Assembly (NCBI GenBank): GCA_002345145.1
Contig: DDVC01000056.1
Span: 1-10,177 of the forward strand
Origin: Bacteroidetes bacterium UBA2322
GTDB lineage: Bacteria > Bacteroidota > Bacteroidia > Chitinophagales > UBA2359
Direction of reading: 5' to 3'
DNA length: 10,177 bases
The position numbers and the translations under genes were made by a program. The notes beneath the pieces were generated by a model that saw only the letters and a program-made list of their open reading frames with translations, did not search any database and had not been told where the DNA came from. Below, piece by piece: positions 1 through 6,035 of this stretch (the first letter of the stretch is position 1; each line of letters opens with the position of its first letter).

Positions 1-75
1 CTTCGTATTGGGAAAAAACTATATGCCTCAACTAAAATCATAAAGAGCCAAGTAGATGCTATTTTTGCTAAATAA
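1..75 (+). CDS. C-terminal end of a helix-turn-helix (HTH_17/excisionase-like) protein, partial
   Basis: Frame 1 is open from the window edge to a TAA at 73-75 and gives 24 residues. The stretch RIGKKLY followed by a Ser/Gln-Val-Asp-Ala-Ile segment resembles the last strand and helix of small MerR-like HTH_17 proteins, which usually end in a 'yRIGKK.yF.ksdIdawi' pattern. The terminator just downstream (87-121) supports this being a true gene end. Only the tail is visible, so the identity is tentative; it could also be the end of a longer protein with a similar C-terminus. Confidence 0.45.
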   Translation, partial: LRIGKKLYASTKIIKSQVDAIFAK

Positions 76-86
76 CTACAAAATAC

Positions 87-124
87 AAACGGGCAATAGC
101 GGTGAAAGGTATTGCCCGTTTTAT
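87..124. terminator. Bidirectional rho-independent terminator
   Basis: A perfect 12-bp inverted repeat (87-98, AAACGGGCAATA, and 110-121, TATTGCCCGTTT) encloses an 11-nt loop. The outer A/T pairs give a T-run after the stem on both strands. It lies between the HTH tail ending at 75 and the convergent gene ending at 189, so it can end transcription from either side. Confidence 0.8.
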
Positions 125-188
125 GTAGGGGTAGGTAACACAAAAACCAAATGTCCTACAAGTTGTGGTAAAGAAATTTAGTTTTGTT

Positions 189-461
189 TTACTCGTGATG
201 AATTGTTTCGGTTTCAAATTTCGCCAAAATTTCGCGGGCTTTTTCCAAAATAGCCATGTCTTCTAAGTAAACAATACCGCCATCGGGTCCTTGTTCAAAG
301 TGTACACCCACCGTTTCACCTGTGTCATAATGCGTGCCTCCGAAATAATTTCTTACTGTTTCTTCAGAGATGTTAAGCGCTTCGGCAATGGCGTGGGTGC
401 TACCGTGGGGCAAGCTGTCTTTAATTCTGCGCAGTTCATTAAACGTGATGGTAGTGTGCAT
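189..461 (-). CDS. Small conserved DNA-binding protein with HTH motif (Bacteroidota family)
   Basis: A 90-aa protein beginning MHTTITFNELRRIKDSLP. Residues about 22-40 (THAIAEALNISEETVRNYF) read as a helix-turn-helix: an A-x-x-L-N-I-S turn followed by a recognition helix with T-V-R-N-Y. The C-terminal half contains GPDGGIVYLED and a charged helix. I recall near-identical short proteins annotated simply as 'DNA-binding protein' across Bacteroidota; their targets are not known to me. The ATG at 459-461 is the only sensible start. Upstream on the minus strand are two 7-of-8 matches to the -7 box, TAACTTTC (479-486) and TATCTTTT (495-502), so the gene probably has its own promoter. It converges on the HTH tail across the terminator at 87-121. 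No partner gene is adjacent. Confidence 0.75.
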   Translation of the reverse strand: MHTTITFNELRRIKDSLPHGSTHAIAEALNISEETVRNYFGGTHYDTGETVGVHFEQGPDGGIVYLEDMAILEKAREILAKFETETIHHE

Positions 462-612
462 AGGTCAATTTATTTTTTGAAAGTTATCAAATGAAAAAGA
501 TAGCGTTAAGGTAGGCATTATTTTCTGTAAAATGAAAGGCTGCTGTTAATTTTTTTGAAAAAATTTGTTAGCGGTTGCCCAATAGCTTTGAGTAGGGGTT
601 AGTGGGTAAATT

Positions 613-822
613 CATAACTCACAACTCATAACTCACAACTCCTAACTCATAACTCATAACTCATAACTCATAACTCATAACTCATAACTCATAACTCATA
701 ACTCATAACTCATAACTCATAACTCCTAACTCCTAACTCACATCTCCTAACTCACATCTCATAACTCATAACTCATAACTCACATCTCATAACTCATAAC
801 TCATAACTCATAACTCATAACT
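613..822. repeat. Heptanucleotide tandem array, (CATAACT) x 30
   Basis: Thirty consecutive 7-nt units without a single indel. Variants are CACAACT (units 2 and 4), CCTAACT (units 5, 17, 18, 20) and CACATCT (units 19, 21, 25); all others are CATAACT. The array lies in the 495-bp gap between the 90-aa HTH gene (which starts at 461 and reads leftward) and the POT transporter. Bases 462-612 hold only AT-rich sequence and possible promoter words for the HTH gene. Bases 823-956 hold two stray unit-like words (around 861 and 875-881, out of phase with the array) and the transporter promoter. All units read in one direction and there are no spacers, so it is a minisatellite and not a CRISPR array. 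Confidence 0.97.
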
Positions 823-920
823 CATGTTTCTGTTGTCCAAAACTTAGCTGCGTGAGGTATAACTCATTAAATTGCCTAACTGAATTAGCAGCATTATACT
901 TTTTGTTTTTTGTTTTTAGC

Positions 921-928
921 TACATTTG
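921..928 (+). promoter_or_regulatory. Promoter -7 box (TACATTTG) of the POT transporter gene
   Basis: This is a perfect match to the Bacteroidota -7 consensus TAnnTTTG, 28 nt before the ATG at 957. Transcription would start around 933-935 and leave a leader of about 22-25 nt. The nearest TTTG upstream (902-905) is 15 nt away, shorter than the usual 17-23 nt, so the -33 element is imperfect. The box lies inside the longest possible ORF and argues against the ATG at 852. Confidence 0.6.
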
Positions 929-956
929 CAGCCACACAATAAAAACAACAACCAAC

Positions 957-2321
957 ATGTCTGCAAGTCCCTCAAAAATGCCGGTCGGTGTGCCTTATAT
1001 TATAGGCAATGAGTTTGCCGAGCGGTTCAGTTACTATGGCATGAAAGCCATATTAGTGGTATTTATGACCCAATACCTAAGCACCTCTACCGGTGCGCCC
1101 GATTACATGAGTGAAGGCGAAGCTAAGTACTACTACCACTTATTTGGAACGGCAAACTATGCTTTTCCGCTCTTTGGCGCTATTCTTGCTGATGTGTTCT
1201 GGGGAAAATATAAAACCATTATCTGGCTCTCATTAGTGTATTGTTTGGGTCATTTGTTTTTAGCCATAGATGATACGCGCACCGGCTTATTTTTTGGGCT
1301 TATGTTTATAGCGCTTGGGTCGGGTGGTATCAAACCCTGTGTTTCTGCTAACGTGGGTGACCAGTTTTCGGAAAAGAATAAAGACCTGTTGGATAAAATT
1401 TTCGGGTACTTTTACATTTCCATCAATATGGGGGCGGCAATTTCAATGATACTCACCCCTATTTTGCTTCAGGTTTACGGTCCTAATATAGCATTTGCCA
1501 TTCCGGGCGTGTTAATGTTTATTGCAACCCTCATTTTTTGGTTGGGCAGAAACAAGTTTGTGCGTGTGCCGCCGGTAGGCGTAAACAAGTATATGGAGGC
1601 ATTGCGCAGTCCGCAGGGCATAAAGGCTATGGCAAACCTGATACCTATTTATGCCATAGTAGCCGTTTTTTGGTCATTGTTTGAGCAAACCGGCTCCTCA
1701 TGGCTGTTACAGGCTCAAAAAATGAACCTTACAGTAAACCTTGGCTTTACCCAATTTGACCTGTTAGCCTCGCAAATACAGTCGCTCAATTCTATACTGA
1801 TATTGCTGTTTGTGCCGTTGTTTACCTTTGTTATTTACCCGTTTGCAGGTAAGTATATGCAGCTAACCGGTCTCAGAAAAATAACCATAGGCGTTGTAAT
1901 TGCGGCATTGTCTTATGTGGTATGCGCCTTTGTGGCATCGCTCATACAAGGAGGTGTAAAGCCCACCATTTTATACCAGTTATTTGCCTATGTATTACTT
2001 ACGGCGGCAGAGGTAATGGTATCGGTTACGGCGCTTGAGTTTGCCTATACACAAGCGCCCAATCAGTTAAAATCGTTTGTGATGAGTTTTTACCTACTCT
2101 CTGTATCGGCAGGCAATTTTATTGCGGCTTTTGTTAATAAGTTTATCCAAAACCCCGATGGCAGCCCCAAAATAAATGAAACTACCTATTTCCTGTTTTT
2201 TGTAATTTTGGCTCTTCTGGCTGCACTGGCGCTGTACATATACTCTACCCGATACAGCGAAGAAAGCTACTTACAAACAGCAGAACCGGCAGACGGAGAA
2301 GAAGCAGCCTTGGGCGGGTAA
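957..2321 (+). CDS. POT/PTR-family proton-dependent oligopeptide transporter
   Basis: A 454-aa inner-membrane symporter predicted to import di- and tripeptides with protons. The family's helix-1 motif ExxERFxYYG is intact (E19, E22, R23, Y26, Y27). PTR2 signature 1 lies at about 74-88 (GAILADVFWGKYKTI), the conserved loop GGIKP at 123-127, a near-match to signature 2 at 149-160 (FGYFYISINMGA), and the helix-7 motif FWSLFEQTGSSWLLQAQ at 238-254 with E243. The helix-10 acid E352 is also present. Only about 30 residues separate helices 6 and 7, too few for the HA/HB helix pair of most bacterial members such as E. coli Dtp proteins (about 490-500 aa), so I infer 12 helices. I chose the ATG at 957 because a longer ORF from 852 would start upstream of the -7 box at 921-928. 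Converges with the next gene, 21 bp apart. Family is confident; exact substrate is not. Confidence 0.92.
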   Translation: MSASPSKMPVGVPYIIGNEFAERFSYYGMKAILVVFMTQYLSTSTGAPDYMSEGEAKYYYHLFGTANYAFPLFGAILADVFWGKYKTIIWLSLVYCLGHLFLAIDDTRTGLFFGLMFIALGSGGIKPCVSANVGDQFSEKNKDLLDKIFGYFYISINMGAAISMILTPILLQVYGPNIAFAIPGVLMFIATLIFWLGRNKFVRVPPVGVNKYMEALRSPQGIKAMANLIPIYAIVAVFWSLFEQTGSSWLLQAQKMNLTVNLGFTQFDLLASQIQSLNSILILLFVPLFTFVIYPFAGKYMQLTGLRKITIGVVIAALSYVVCAFVASLIQGGVKPTILYQLFAYVLLTAAEVMVSVTALEFAYTQAPNQLKSFVMSFYLLSVSAGNFIAAFVNKFIQNPDGSPKINETTYFLFFVILALLAALALYIYSTRYSEESYLQTAEPADGEEAALGG

Positions 2322-2342
2322 TCATTTAGTGCGCAATCGGGC

Positions 2343-3419
2343 TTATTGGTTTGAGTGTTTTTTAAGCCATTTGTCTATCAGTGGGGTTACGTTAAACTTA
2401 ACCTTTTCAAAACGCTCCGGTTTGGGTGTATCCAAAGCCTTGCGCAGCTCTAAAACGGCAGGGCGGTAGTTGGCATTGGGTAATAAAAACTGCTCGTCTA
2501 TGGCTCTAAACAAACGGTCTAAACCCATGTGGTCAAACTGCCAGTTTTGCAGGTTGTTTGAGTCCTTAATGGTGGTGCGAATAGTGGCAGCCAAACGGTG
2601 CATACCTGCTTTGAGCGGCTCTACAAACCGATGAGGATTTTGCACTTTATTACCATCAATAAACGAATAAACCTCTGATGCCCATTCGGTTTCTGCCAAT
2701 AATCTTATCAGTTCATCTTCCCAGTTGGGGTGCATTTTTACCTTTTCTATGGCAGCATTGCGCACTACGGCATCGGTATATCTGCCCGTAAGCGACAAGA
2801 TGTTTACTATCGGGTCGGTAAGTTGTTGTTGGGCTATGTATTCAAGGTGTTGTTTTTGCTGTTGATTTTCGGCATTTTTATACTCTTCCAATTGTCTGGT
2901 CTGATTTTTTACCGAAGCAGTAACGTATCCCCACAATAAGCCCGAACCCATTACCACACTACACCCAACGGCTGCCAGCATCGGAATTTTTATGAGCAGC
3001 GGCGCGGTATCTGCCGGTTTTTGGGTATTGATTAACAGGGCTATTGGTACAAACATTAGCACCGGCAGCCATAACGCTGCATGGTTTAGCGCCAACCAAT
3101 GCAAATATGCCGGAAACTCGCCCTTATGCCACTCTACCCTAAACACAGCCATAGCCATAACCGAAAAAGCAAACATCAACCAAACGCCTAAAATAAGCCG
3201 GTTTACCCCAATTGGGGCTATTTTTACCCAGTTAAAGTAGTGGTTAGCGCCCATATACCAAGCCAGCAAGCCGCTAAGTACAAAAAAACCACCGGCACAA
3301 ATTACCATCATAAAAGCATAACCCACTCCTTTGTCGCCACCGGGCATGGGAGTAGCGGTAACTTGTAGTAGCCCCCAAAGGAACAGGCAGGTTATAAGAA
3401 GAAGAAGGTTACCAAGCAT
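2343..3419 (-). CDS. Five-helix integral membrane protein of unknown function with C-terminal soluble domain
   Basis: A 358-aa protein I do not recognise. Hydrophobic segments lie at about 3-20, 34-56, 74-93, 107-130 and 142-165. A short Gln/Glu/Lys-rich, coiled-coil-like stretch follows (about 170-190), then a largely helical soluble domain to the end (about 195-358) with a patch VVRNAAIEKV reminiscent of HEAT-like repeats. No catalytic motif is visible. The frame stays open to 3554, adding 45 residues, but that extension runs back through a promoter-like TTTG-N17-TACCTTTG (3489-3517) and repeat-like DNA. I therefore place the start at 3417-3419, giving MLGNLLLLI and a clean first membrane helix. 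It is downstream of the small secreted protein on the same strand, but the roughly 250-bp spacer and the promoter suggest separate transcription. Confidence 0.75.
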   Translation of the reverse strand: MLGNLLLLITCLFLWGLLQVTATPMPGGDKGVGYAFMMVICAGGFFVLSGLLAWYMGANHYFNWVKIAPIGVNRLILGVWLMFAFSVMAMAVFRVEWHKGEFPAYLHWLALNHAALWLPVLMFVPIALLINTQKPADTAPLLIKIPMLAAVGCSVVMGSGLLWGYVTASVKNQTRQLEEYKNAENQQQKQHLEYIAQQQLTDPIVNILSLTGRYTDAVVRNAAIEKVKMHPNWEDELIRLLAETEWASEVYSFIDGNKVQNPHRFVEPLKAGMHRLAATIRTTIKDSNNLQNWQFDHMGLDRLFRAIDEQFLLPNANYRPAVLELRKALDTPKPERFEKVKFNVTPLIDKWLKKHSNQ

Positions 3420-3488
3420 AATTACCTTTTGGTTAGAGGAGGTGAAGGGGGCAGTACAATCTGCCCGAGTTTGGTGTAAAATGGCACA

Positions 3489-3517
3489 CAAAGGTATGGA
3501 CGCAAAACCGGCGCAAA
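3489..3517 (-). promoter_or_regulatory. Bacteroidota-type promoter for the unknown membrane protein gene
   Basis: On the minus strand, TTTG (3514-3517) is followed by 17 nt and TACCTTTG (3489-3496), matching the -33/-7 consensus TTTG-N17-23-TAnnTTTG. It lies 69 nt before the chosen ATG. The promoter words are built into a CTTTGCG-like repetitive sequence. Confidence 0.6.
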
Positions 3518-3523
3518 GTAGCA

Positions 3524-3560
3524 CACGGATAACGCGGATGCGGCTGATTTGCACAGATTT
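3524..3560 (-). repeat. Degenerate 9-10 nt periodic repeat with ATCNG words
   Basis: On the plus strand, CNGAT occurs at 3526-3530, 3535-3539, 3544-3548 and 3554-3558, i.e. with spacings of 9, 9 and 10 nt. On the minus strand it reads as four ATCNG words. Similar wording is, from memory, recurrent between genes in Bacteroidota genomes. It lies just upstream of the promoter at 3489-3517. Confidence 0.55.
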
Positions 3561-3581
3561 TTAAAATAAAGACTCAATAGG

Positions 3582-3672
3582 GTAGTGAAAAGTTAGGAGT
3601 GTGTTAGTACCCACTACTGACTACGGACTACCGCATACCATCTGCCAAGTACTTACTACCATATACCAAGTA
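3582..3672. repeat. Degenerate heptamer-phased repeat (13 units, mostly ending in TA)
   Basis: Cut into sevens from 3582, the sequence reads GTAGTGA, AAAGTTA, GGAGTGT, GTTAGTA, CCCACTA, CTGACTA, CGGACTA, CCGCATA, CCATCTG, CCAAGTA, CTTACTA, CCATATA, CCAAGTA. Ten of the thirteen units end in TA. It fills the spacer between the membrane protein and the secreted protein genes. Bases 3591-3597 (AGTTAGG) are the reverse complement of the CCTAACT variant of the 613-822 array. Confidence 0.65.
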
Positions 3673-3675
3673 TGT

Positions 3676-4143
3676 TTACTTGGGTGCGGGAGTGGCTGCT
3701 GGCTCATTTTGGGGTGTTGACGGCATATTTGTCCATTCTTTAAGCCGGTCCCAGCCGGTTTTTAGGTAAGTGGGCAGCTCATTTACCTGTTCTTTCAGGG
3801 TTTGCATATCGGCATCGGGTAAGCCGGCGGCGCGGGTTAGTTTTTCTACGCCGTTTAAAATATCGGTCATTGGGTTTACCAAATCCACGCTATTGCCGTT
3901 AATTTCTAATATGCCGTTGTTATTTACCTCTACCTCTACTGCCTGCATTTGGCGGTTAAGGTAATCTAAGTTGGCATAAGCGGTATTGGTTAAAGAGTCT
4001 ATTTTTTGACGCACCGTTTGCGAAAGCTCATCGGGCAATTGGTGGCGGTTGTTTAACGGTTCGTTTTGGGCAAAAACGGCGGCATGGGTTAAAATACCTA
4101 TCGCACAAACAAACAACAGCGTTATAGTAAAATTGGGTAACAT
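3676..4143 (-). CDS. Small secreted or periplasmic protein of unknown function
   Basis: A 155-aa protein with a standard signal peptide: residues 5-24 are hydrophobic (FTITLLFVCAIGILTHAAVF) and the predicted cleavage is after A25 (VFA|QN). The Cys at 13 is too early for a lipobox. The mature part is mainly helical and polar with D/E/Q-rich segments, and ends in a Pro/Ala-rich tail (PAATPAPK). No enzymatic motif is visible and I do not recognise the family. The frame extends upstream to 4194, but that ATG overlaps a -7 box (4192-4199) and would bury the signal peptide behind 17 polar residues, so I use the ATG at 4141-4143. It follows the Rpn-type gene on the same strand with a 53-bp gap, so read-through is possible. 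Confidence 0.7.
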   Translation of the reverse strand: MLPNFTITLLFVCAIGILTHAAVFAQNEPLNNRHQLPDELSQTVRQKIDSLTNTAYANLDYLNRQMQAVEVEVNNNGILEINGNSVDLVNPMTDILNGVEKLTRAAGLPDADMQTLKEQVNELPTYLKTGWDRLKEWTNMPSTPQNEPAATPAPK

Positions 4144-4191
4144 GGCAGTTGAGCAGGAGTTAGGTTGGTTTATAGGGCAATAATTAGGCTG

Positions 4192-4199
4192 CAAAATTA
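4192..4199 (-). promoter_or_regulatory. Candidate -7 box (TAATTTTG) of the small secreted protein gene
   Basis: A perfect TAnnTTTG match, 48 nt before the ATG at 4143 and overlapping the TAA stop of the upstream nuclease gene. No -33 TTG lies at the proper distance (the nearest is 12 nt away), so this is weaker than the other promoters. Confidence 0.4.
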
Positions 4200-5303
4200 T
4201 GACTTTTTGCGCAATTGTTTTACCTCTTTTTCGGGTAAACCTGTTATGGTGGCAATTTCGGCATTGTTCATGCCGGTTGCTATCAGTTTTAGTGCAATTT
4301 CGTGTTGCTGATTCTTTTTTTGTTTTTCTGCCGCAGCCTCGGAGCGCTTGCGCTCTTCTTCTATGGCGGTTTCGGAGCGCTTGCGCTCCTCTTCTATGGC
4401 GGTTTCGGTTCGTTTGCGCTCCTCTTCTATGGCGGTTTCGGTTCGTTTGCGCTCCTCCTCTATGGCAGCCTTTGCCCGCTCACGTTCTGCGTTCATCATT
4501 TCTTGCATTGCTGCTCTAACTTCTGCTCTTGTTTCTTTGCGTGCTTTTTCAATAGCTTCTTCGCGCTCTATTTTGATGGTGGCGGCATAACTTGCTTCGT
4601 CGTGCAAACTCTCTAAAAAATACTTATACCTGCGCCGCTCCTTTTCGGGCAAGTTTAGCAAGTTGAGTTTTTCTCTTACTTCGGGCATTCCTTTTGCCTT
4701 AAAATTGTCTAAAATTTCGCTGTTCTTTAAGAAGTAAATCCACTCATCAAGCGTATCCTTAATGATGTTGTTAAACTTGGTTGTTCTTATTAAGTAATAT
4801 TCGGGATAAGCCTGATGCACGGTTGTCCTTCCTAATATCTTTTTTTGTGCTGCCGATAATTGCAGTTCTTTATTAGTGTGCAAACCTATAAATTTTGTTT
4901 GCCCCACGTAAATATAATCATCACCTTTGCCCAAATCAAAGTAAACAATGCTTACGGCAATAACCTTTTTAATTTCGGCATATTTTGCGCTTGCCGGCAA
5001 GTATTCGGTTACGGCTTTTGAGGTGGCAAACAACATGCGCATCAGGTAATCTAACTCGCGTGTATTTTGAACCTCTATTATAAAGTGTTCGCCTTTTGTG
5101 TTTTCGGCATATAAATCAACCCGATTAAACTTATCGTTTTCTGCTTCCTGATTGCTTTCGCTTTCCAATAAGCCGGTAATTTTAACGTCTTCTTTGAGCA
5201 ACTCGGAGAGGAAGCCCTCTAATATGCCAAAATTTTTCTTATCCCGAAGTATATTTTTTGCTGCCCAGTCAAAGCGCACATGTTTTTTACCATTCATAAG
5301 CAT
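4197..5303 (-). CDS. Rpn-family PD-(D/E)XK nuclease / putative transposase (PDDEXK_2)
   Basis: A 368-aa protein. The N-terminal half has the family's typical RFDWAAKNIL opening and FGILEGFLSELL. The catalytic region NRVDLY...GEHFIIEVQN has the variant PD-(D/E)XK pattern D63-x13-E77-x-Q79. Rpn proteins in E. coli are DNA endonucleases that promote RecA-independent recombination, and some act in phage defence; that role here is inference. Residues about 279-322 are four 11-residue repeats (AIEEERKRTET-like) forming a charged coiled coil. The last 38 residues (ALKLIATGMNNAEIATITGL...) form a short HTH-like motif common at the end of this family. The ORF could start at 5372, but a TTG-N20-TATCTTTG promoter lies inside that extension. 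I place the start at 5301-5303; the ATG at 5295-5297 is equally possible. Divergent from the YdeI-like gene. Confidence 0.88.
   Translation of the reverse strand: MLMNGKKHVRFDWAAKNILRDKKNFGILEGFLSELLKEDVKITGLLESESNQEAENDKFNRVDLYAENTKGEHFIIEVQNTRELDYLMRMLFATSKAVTEYLPASAKYAEIKKVIAVSIVYFDLGKGDDYIYVGQTKFIGLHTNKELQLSAAQKKILGRTTVHQAYPEYYLIRTTKFNNIIKDTLDEWIYFLKNSEILDNFKAKGMPEVREKLNLLNLPEKERRRYKYFLESLHDEASYAATIKIEREEAIEKARKETRAEVRAAMQEMMNAERERAKAAIEEERKRTETAIEEERKRTETAIEEERKRSETAIEEERKRSEAAAEKQKKNQQHEIALKLIATGMNNAEIATITGLPEKEVKQLRKKS
4339..4470 (-). repeat. Four tandem 33-bp repeats inside the Rpn-type gene
   Basis: TCGG recurs at 4339, 4372, 4405 and 4438, exactly 33 bp apart. The units are nearly identical and encode the 11-residue coiled-coil repeat A-I-E-E-E-R-K-R-(S/T)-E-T. 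Because the unit is a multiple of three, copy-number change would lengthen or shorten the coiled coil without breaking the frame. Confidence 0.93.
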
Positions 5304-5313
5304 CGTTTTGTTG

Positions 5314-5348
5314 CAAAGATAAAAAATTAAACCTTTATTTGCAACAAA
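5314..5348 (-). promoter_or_regulatory. Bacteroidota-type promoter of the Rpn-type gene
   Basis: On the minus strand TTG (5342-5344) is followed by 20 nt and the perfect -7 box TATCTTTG (5314-5321); an overlapping TTTG (5345-5348) is 23 nt away. The box ends 10 nt before the ATG at 5303, implying a very short leader. Confidence 0.75.
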
Positions 5349-5400
5349 TTTTGGGTTAAAATACCTGCACAATTACCTTATACAAATTCCGATACTACAC

Positions 5401-5958
5401 ATGATGCCCGTTTTTTTTCCCGATGCCGCTTCGTTTCGGCGGTGGTTGGAGGTAAACCACCAAACCGAAAAAGAGATAGTAGTGGGTTACTACAAAATAA
5501 GTACCGGCAAGTGCGGTCTTACCTGGTCGGCATCGGTTGATGAAGCGCTCTGTTTTGGGTGGATAGACGGCATCAGAAAAAGCGTAGATGCCAACAGCTA
5601 TTGCATACGGTTTACTCCCCGAAATCCTAAAAGTATATGGAGTAAGGTAAACATTGAAAAAGCCGAAAAACTGATATCCGAAGGTAAAATGCAGCCCGCC
5701 GGTTTGGTTTTATACCAACAACGCAAAGAAGATAAATCGGTTATTTACAGCTACGAAAACAAACCGGCGGAGTTTCCGCCCGATATGGAACAACAATTTA
5801 AACAACATGAGCCGGCATGGTTGTTTTTTACCACCCAACCACCCTATTACCAAAAAACCATGCAGCATTGGGTATTGAGCGCCAAACAGCCTAAAACGCA
5901 AGTGGCAAGACTGCAAAAACTGATAGCCGCAAGCCAAAACAAGCAACGCCTTACCTAA
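5401..5958 (+). CDS. YdeI/OmpD-associated (OmdA-domain) family protein
   Basis: A 185-aa soluble protein. The diagnostic stretch is SVDEALCFGWIDGIRKSVD (about 45-63), followed by the basic RFTPRNPKSIWSKVN segment (about 70-84) and GKMQPAGL (about 95-102), all typical of the family. The C-terminal helix (AWLFFTTQPPYYQKTMQHWVLSAK...) matches the OmdA portion. Members have been linked to bacteriocin or peptide resistance and to OmpD-associated phenotypes in enterobacteria, but the biochemical function is unknown. The gene starts at ATGATG (5401 or 5404), diverges from the Rpn-type gene across 97 bp, and has no clear TAnnTTTG box of its own. Length is normal. Confidence 0.88.
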   Translation: MMPVFFPDAASFRRWLEVNHQTEKEIVVGYYKISTGKCGLTWSASVDEALCFGWIDGIRKSVDANSYCIRFTPRNPKSIWSKVNIEKAEKLISEGKMQPAGLVLYQQRKEDKSVIYSYENKPAEFPPDMEQQFKQHEPAWLFFTTQPPYYQKTMQHWVLSAKQPKTQVARLQKLIAASQNKQRLT

Positions 5959-6011
5959 ACCCTATTGCACCCAAAGGCAAAATTTATGCCTCCCGATACG
6001 GTAATTTTACC

Positions 6012-6019
6012 TATCTTTG
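6012..6019 (+). promoter_or_regulatory. Promoter -7 box (TATCTTTG) of the cystathionine beta-synthase-type gene
   Basis: A perfect TAnnTTTG match, 16 nt before the ATG at 6036. I see no TTG at 17-23 nt upstream, so the -33 element is degenerate. The leader would be about 10 nt. Confidence 0.6.
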
Positions 6020-6035
6020 CCCCAAAACAGTATTC

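Noticed and set aside
613..822. Possible CRISPR array
   Set aside because: The repeat is 7 nt with no spacers and no cas genes nearby; it is a simple tandem array.
852..956. N-terminal extension of the POT transporter (35 residues from ATG 852)
   Set aside because: It contains the -7 box TACATTTG, and the ExxER motif falls at the usual distance from the ATG at 957.
2340..2368. Possible terminator hairpin GGCTTA/TAAGCC between the convergent genes
   Set aside because: The stem is only 6 bp with a 17-nt loop and overlaps the coding end of the minus gene; not convincing.
3420..3554. N-terminal extension of the membrane protein (45 residues from 3554)
   Set aside because: The DNA is repeat-like and contains a TTTG-N17-TACCTTTG promoter; translation is more likely to begin at 3419.
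4199..4616. Plus-strand ORFs opposite the Rpn-type gene with Cys/Leu/Phe-rich or Arg/Ser-rich repeats
   Set aside because: They are antisense shadows of the 33-bp coiled-coil repeat; the repetitive composition comes from the coding strand.
5975..5991. AGGCA/TGCCT hairpin after the YdeI-like gene
   Set aside because: A 5-bp stem without a T-run is expected by chance.
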